A DNA stretch of 64,000 nucleotides from Aeromicrobium erythreum (GTDB taxonomy: Bacteria; Actinomycetota; Actinomycetes; Propionibacteriales; Nocardioidaceae): NCBI RefSeq assembly GCF_001509405.1, contig NZ_CP011502.1:3348001-3412000 (forward strand), read 5' to 3'. The notes below the pieces were generated by a model. It saw nothing but the letters and a program-made list of their open reading frames with translations. It did not search any database and had not been told where the DNA came from. Below are positions 60,224 to 64,000 of this stretch, one piece after another. A program made the position numbers and the translations under genes. Numbering within the stretch: the stretch's first letter is position 1; each line of letters begins with the position of its first letter.

Positions 60224-60654
60224 GGCTGCTCGGTGGTGTCGTCGGGGTCCGGCACCAGGGTGAGGTGCGGCTGCGCGGCCTGCTGCCGCTCGACGACGCT
60301 GCCCCGGTCGGCGAACTCGACCTCGAGCGAGAGCACGTTCTCGTCCTGCAGGTCGAAGGTCACCCGCCGCGCGGTCGCGGTGAGGTTGCCGGCCTTGCCC
60401 TCGGCGAGCCACTCGGTGCTGCCGTCGTCGCTGACCAGGCCGACCCGCGCCTGCTCGCCGCGCTGGCCGCGGAAGACGACGGGGCCGGGGCCGCTGTCGC
60501 GGATGACGAGCGCACCGCGGCTGACCCGTCGGTCGTCGGTCTCGACGGTGGGGGCCTCGTCGCCGCCGACCCGCCCGAACGACCACTTCTGGTCGACGAG
60601 GACGACGTCCTCCCCGGACCTGCCGTCACTGACCTCGTACCTGACGATCAACAC
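60220..60654 (-). CDS. Small protein with FHA-like domain
   Basis: Protein of 144 aa, not recognised as a named protein. Residues about 20-55 (VVLVDQKWSFGRVGGDEAPT then DDRRVSRGALVIRDSG) match the start of an FHA fold: the Gly-Arg of SFGR, then Ser-Arg of VSRGAL, which in FHA domains bind phosphothreonine, and a beta strand. The His and Asn of typical FHA sites are not clear. The rest, VFRGQRG and VTFDLQDENVLSLEVEF, is beta-rich. GTG start at 60654. Translationally coupled to adenosine deaminase by a 4-base overlap. Confidence 0.65.
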   Translation of the reverse strand: MLIVRYEVSDGRSGEDVVLVDQKWSFGRVGGDEAPTVETDDRRVSRGALVIRDSGPGPVVFRGQRGEQARVGLVSDDGSTEWLAEGKAGNLTATARRVTFDLQDENVLSLEVEFADRGSVVERQQAAQPHLTLVPDPDDTTEQP

Positions 60655-60720
60655 ACCCAGCAGTCTAGGGCGGGTCCGACAGGGCCCGCGCGACGGACCG
60701 CCCCGCCTGCGCCCGGTTAC

Positions 60721-60803
60721 GTGGGGCCCCACCCAAACCTGCAGAAACCCCGCACGTTTGCGATGGGGAGAGCCCGTTTGCGTGGGGCCCCACGCAAACG
60801 GGC
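60721..60803. terminator. GTGGGGCCCCAC palindromes downstream of the GH65 gene
   Basis: A perfect 32-base palindrome (60772-60803; half-site GCCCGTTTGCGTGGGG) begins 21 bases after the GH65 stop, and a related GTGGGGCCCCAC lies at 60721-60732. The long hairpin should stop transcription of the GH65 operon before the FHA-like gene, whose promoter must lie in the same interval. The related GGGGCCC hairpin at 31801 suggests a dispersed family. Confidence 0.7.
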
Positions 60804-60823
60804 CTCACGGGGCGACCGGTGGG

Positions 60824-63361
60824 TCAGGCGCCGGGGACGATGGCGGAGATGATCGTGCCGTCGGAGCGGCGGGTGCCGATCGGGCTGGGCGGCTCGCCCT
60901 CGAGGCGCGGACCCTGGCCGTCCAGCGGCACGGTGACGGGCGCGTCGGGCCCGACCACGACCTCGGCGCCCCGCACCTCGAAGGCCAGGTGGCCCTGGCC
61001 GTCCTCCACCACGAGCTCGAGCTCGTCGGGGCGCACGGTCACGCGCACGCGGGTGCCGCGCAGCGTGAGCCGGTAGGTGAGCGACTCCCAGTCGTCGGGC
61101 AGGCGGGGGTCCATCGTCCACTGCCCGGCGCCGAGGTCGCGGAAGCCGCCGAACCCGGCGGCCACGGCGCTCCACACCCCGCCGGTCGACGCGACGTGCA
61201 CGCCGTCGGACGTGTTCCCGTGCCGGTCGGCGAGGTCGACGAACAGCGCCGACAGGAAGTAGCGGTACGCGAGGTCGTGGTAGCCGACCTCGGAGGCGAT
61301 GATCGACTGCACGACCGCCGACAGCGTCGAGTCGCCCGTGGTGATCGGGTCGTAGTACTCGAAGTCGGCGCGCTTCTGCTCGGGCGTGAAGTCCTCGCCC
61401 TGCAGGAACAGCGCCAGCACGACGTCGGCCTGCTTCAGCACCTGGAACCGATAGATGACGAGCGGGTGGTAGTTCAGCAGGAGGGGACGCTTGTCGAGCG
61501 GCGTGTGGTCGAGGTCCCACATCTCGCGCTCGAGGAAGTGCGAGTCCTGCGGGTGGATGCCGAGGTGCTCGTCGAACGGGATGCTCATGTTGCGGGCCGC
61601 GCGACCCCACTCCTCGACCTCCTCGTCGGTGAGCGAGAGGCGCGCCTTCGCGTCGGCGTACGCCGTGGGATTCGAGTGCTGCAGCGTGCGCACCGCCTCG
61701 GCCGCGCGGCGCAGGTTGAAGCGCGCCATGACGTTCGTGTACAGGTTGTCGTTCACGACCGTCGTGTACTCGTCCGGCCCCGTGACGCCGTGGATGTGGA
61801 AGGTGCTGCCCTCCTCGCTGCGCCAGAAGCCGAGGTCGGCCCACAGGCGGGCGGTCTCCACGAACACGTCGATGCCCTCGCGGTCGAGGAACTCGACGTC
61901 GCCCGTGGCCCCGACGTACTGGCTCAGCGCGTACGCGATGTCGGCGTCGATGTGGTACTGCGCGGTGCCGGCCGCGTAGTACGCCGACGCCTCCTCGCCG
62001 TTGATGGTGCGCCAGGGGAACAGCGCGCCCTTCTGCGCGAGCTGGCCGGCACGGCGGCGGGCCGCGTCGAGCAGCGAGTAGCGGAAGCGCAGCGCGTTCC
62101 GCGCGGCCCGCGGCGTGGTGTACGTCAGGAACGGCATGACGTAGACCTCGGTGTCCCAGAAGTAGTGGCCGCCGTAGCCGGAGCCGGTGACGCCCTTGGC
62201 CGGGATGCCCTGGCCCTCCGCGCGGGCCGCGGCCTGCATGATCGAGAACAGGTTCCAGCGGATCGCCTGCTGCACCTCCGGCTGACCGGGCACCTCGACG
62301 TCGGCGCGCGCCCAGAACGCGTCGAGCCACGTGCGCTGCTCGGCGCGCAGCTCGGGCACGCCGAGGTCGCGGGCGCGGTCGAGCGTGCGACGGCAGCGGT
62401 CGAGCAGCTCGCGCGACGGCACGCCGCGCGACGTGTGGTACGCGACCGTCTTGGTCAGCCGGACGGGGACGCCGGGCTGCGCGGCGACCCGGTACGTGGT
62501 CTTCGCGAGGTCGTCGCCGGTGACGACCCGGCTGGTGAACTCGTTCTCGGTGACGATGTCGTGGTCGGCCATCACGCCGAGCGTCATGCCGCTCTCGGCG
62601 CACCGGAAGCCGAGCGCGACCCGGCCGGTGTCGCTGTCGCCCTCGTTCGTCTGCGGCTCCAGCACCCGACGGGTGAGCTGCTCGGCCTTGCGCGGGTCGC
62701 TGCCCTCGCCCATGGCCTTGTGCCGGACGTGGTACTCGTCCTCGCCGTCCTGACGGTTGAGGATCTGCGAGGAGATCGCCACGGGGGCGGGGTCGTCGAG
62801 CAGCGTCACCTCGAACGTCATCACCGCGAGGTGCTTCTGCTCGAGGCTGACCATGCGCGTCGACTCCACCAGCACCCGCTTGCCCGATGGGGTGCGCCAC
62901 AGCAGCCGACGTCGGAGCACGCCGTCGCGCAGGTCGAGCGAGCGCTCGTACTCGTGCAGGTCGGCGACCGAGAGCAGCAGCGGCTCGTCGTCGACGTAGA
63001 GCCGGATGATCTTCGCGTCCGGGGCGTTGACGATCGTCTGACCGACGCGCGCGAACCCGAAGGCCTCCTCGGCGTGCTGGATGGGCCACGTCTCGTGGAA
63101 GCCGTTCACGAAGGTGCCGTGCGTGTGGGAGTCGCGGCCCTCCTCGACGTTGCCGCGCAGCCCGAGGTAGCCGTTGCCGACGGCGAACAGCGTCTCGGTG
63201 AGGCCGAGGTCGCCGGCGTCGTAGCGACGCTCGGTGAGCCGCCACTCGTCGGCGGGCCAGCGCGAGCGGTCGAGGAAGTCGCGCACGGGCGGCGCCTCGT
63301 GCGACGGTCCGAGGCCACGGTCCTCGTCGACGGGCTCGGTGGGCTGGTCCAGCGGCGACAT
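60824..63361 (-). CDS. Glycoside hydrolase family 65 disaccharide phosphorylase
   Basis: Protein of 845 aa similar to trehalose, maltose and kojibiose phosphorylases, which split an alpha-glucoside with phosphate to give beta-glucose-1-phosphate and a sugar. N-terminal region: ETLFAVGNGYLGLRGN near residue 56; the (alpha/alpha)6 barrel has KGVTGSGYGGHYFWDTEVY near 390, and the catalytic acid Glu is in GVTGPDEYTTVVNDN near 515; KTVAYHTSR is near 313. Trehalose versus other substrate cannot be told here. It starts with ATG at 63361, four bases inside the upstream beta-phosphoglucomutase gene, so the two form the usual phosphorylase-mutase pair that feeds glucose-6-phosphate to glycolysis. Confidence 0.9.
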   Translation of the reverse strand: MSPLDQPTEPVDEDRGLGPSHEAPPVRDFLDRSRWPADEWRLTERRYDAGDLGLTETLFAVGNGYLGLRGNVEEGRDSHTHGTFVNGFHETWPIQHAEEAFGFARVGQTIVNAPDAKIIRLYVDDEPLLLSVADLHEYERSLDLRDGVLRRRLLWRTPSGKRVLVESTRMVSLEQKHLAVMTFEVTLLDDPAPVAISSQILNRQDGEDEYHVRHKAMGEGSDPRKAEQLTRRVLEPQTNEGDSDTGRVALGFRCAESGMTLGVMADHDIVTENEFTSRVVTGDDLAKTTYRVAAQPGVPVRLTKTVAYHTSRGVPSRELLDRCRRTLDRARDLGVPELRAEQRTWLDAFWARADVEVPGQPEVQQAIRWNLFSIMQAAARAEGQGIPAKGVTGSGYGGHYFWDTEVYVMPFLTYTTPRAARNALRFRYSLLDAARRRAGQLAQKGALFPWRTINGEEASAYYAAGTAQYHIDADIAYALSQYVGATGDVEFLDREGIDVFVETARLWADLGFWRSEEGSTFHIHGVTGPDEYTTVVNDNLYTNVMARFNLRRAAEAVRTLQHSNPTAYADAKARLSLTDEEVEEWGRAARNMSIPFDEHLGIHPQDSHFLEREMWDLDHTPLDKRPLLLNYHPLVIYRFQVLKQADVVLALFLQGEDFTPEQKRADFEYYDPITTGDSTLSAVVQSIIASEVGYHDLAYRYFLSALFVDLADRHGNTSDGVHVASTGGVWSAVAAGFGGFRDLGAGQWTMDPRLPDDWESLTYRLTLRGTRVRVTVRPDELELVVEDGQGHLAFEVRGAEVVVGPDAPVTVPLDGQGPRLEGEPPSPIGTRRSDGTIISAIVPGA

Positions 63362-64000
63362 CAGACGAGCTCCTGCAGGTCGTCGACGACGACGTCGGCG
63401 CCGTGCTCGCGCAGCGCGTCGGCGCCCGCCCCGCGGTCGACCCCGACGACGAGACCGAAGCGTCCGGCCCGACCCGCCGCCACGCCCGACGTAGCGTCCT
63501 CGAGCACCACGGCCCGCGACGGCTCGACGTCGAGCTGTTGCCCGGCGAACAGGTAGGTGTCGGGTGCCGGCTTGCCCGCCAGCTGCCGGTCGGCGGCGAC
63601 GGCGCCGTCGACGATGATCGGGAACCGCTCGATGAGACCGGCGGCGCGCAGGACCTTCGGGGCGTTGCGCGAGCTGGAGACGACGGCCACGCGCGTGCCG
63701 CGCTCGGCGAGTGCGTCGAGCAGGGCGACGGAGCCGGGGTAGGCCTGGACGCCGTCGCGGTCGAGGATCTCCTCGAAGAGGACGTTCTTGCGGTTGCCGA
63801 GCCCGCCGACCGTCTCCTCCTCGGGCGCGTCGTCGGGCGTGCCCTCGGGCAGCTCGATGCCGCGCGACTCCAGGAAGGAGCGGACGCCGTCGTAGCGCGG
63901 CTTGCCGTCGACGTAGCGGTAGTAGTCGGCGTCGGTGTACGGCTCCTTGACACCGCGCTCGCTCAGCACGTCGTTGAACATCTGGTCCCAGGCGCGCCGG
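63361..64000 (-). CDS. pgmB: HAD-family beta-phosphoglucomutase, 5' end outside the window
   Basis: Partial protein; about 213 residues are visible and the N-terminus with HAD motif I (DxDG) lies past the right edge. The visible part has the cap segment DADYYRYVDGKPRYDGVRSF (GKPRYDGV is typical of beta-PGM), motif II VVSSSRNAPKVL, motif III KPAPDTYLFAG and motif IV VVLEDATSGVAAGRAG. It converts beta-glucose-1-phosphate to glucose-6-phosphate. Coupled by a 4-base overlap to the GH65 phosphorylase gene. The methionine at 63981 is internal and should not be read as the start. Confidence 0.87.
   Translation of the reverse strand, partial: RRAWDQMFNDVLSERGVKEPYTDADYYRYVDGKPRYDGVRSFLESRGIELPEGTPDDAPEEETVGGLGNRKNVLFEEILDRDGVQAYPGSVALLDALAERGTRVAVVSSSRNAPKVLRAAGLIERFPIIVDGAVAADRQLAGKPAPDTYLFAGQQLDVEPSRAVVLEDATSGVAAGRAGRFGLVVGVDRGAGADALREHGADVVVDDLQELV

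Noticed and set aside
63361-63981. Full-length short HAD protein starting at 63981
   Set aside because: The frame continues upstream to the window edge and HAD motif I is missing, so the methionine at 63981 is internal.

Overview
The window is very GC-rich actinobacterial DNA with dense coding, many GTG starts, many 4-bp ATGA/GTGA gene overlaps and several apparently leaderless genes with a -10 hexamer 6-10 nt before the start codon. The left 22 kb is the right-hand part of an erythromycin-type biosynthetic cluster. It holds the end of a divergent arrangement eryAII-eryAI (minus strand) and eryBIV-eryBV-eryCVI (plus strand). The protein sequences resemble the Saccharopolyspora erythraea DEBS and ery sugar proteins closely, and that local order is the same. 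Because the surrounding genes look like Nocardioidaceae rather than Saccharopolyspora, the best guess for the organism is Aeromicrobium erythreum, a known erythromycin producer, or a close relative. This is an inference; there is no 16S or database evidence here.

Layout. 1-18773: eryAII (cut by the window edge: docking, KS3-AT3-inactive KR3-ACP3, KS4-AT4-DH4...) and eryAI (loading AT-ACP, KS1-AT1-KR1-ACP1, KS2-AT2-KR2-ACP2, docking). 18774-18963: divergent promoter. 18964-21905: eryBIV, eryBV, eryCVI, for L-mycarose reduction, mycarosyl transfer and desosamine N-methylation. The other sugar, P450 and resistance genes are not in this window. In S. erythraea eryCVI is followed by more ery genes, whereas here the cluster stops. 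21947-31773: a catabolic-looking island with a MarR/flavin monooxygenase pair, a five-gene translationally coupled operon (esterase, flavin amine oxidase, SRPBCC protein, class II aldolase, PfkB kinase), a TetR regulator, a second esterase and a hemolysin III protein. Two long perfect palindromes with the same core lie in the promoters of the five-gene operon and of the TetR/esterase pair, which predicts one TetR regulon.

31774-32417: tRNA-Ser(TGA) followed by 113-bp tandem repeats that copy the tRNA 3' end. 32418-45296: mostly housekeeping genes (membrane protein, nitrilase-like amidase, photolyase-related protein, quinone oxidoreductase, bpa, a WhiB-like regulator, HAD phosphatase, serS, a DUF559 endonuclease-like gene bracketed by inverted repeats, a lipoprotein, DUF808, CCA-adding enzyme). 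45413-54610: cell-envelope genes (DUF6049, murJ, FemAB-like, alanine-racemase-like, class A PBP) interrupted by an iron-regulated siderophore-interacting protein with a clear DtxR/IdeR box. 54611-55699: a repeat-rich intergenic region. 55700-64000: PadR regulator with inositol-phosphate synthase, a PAP2-diacylglycerol kinase fusion, adenosine deaminase with a small FHA-like protein, and a GH65 disaccharide phosphorylase with beta-phosphoglucomutase, the last cut by the right edge.
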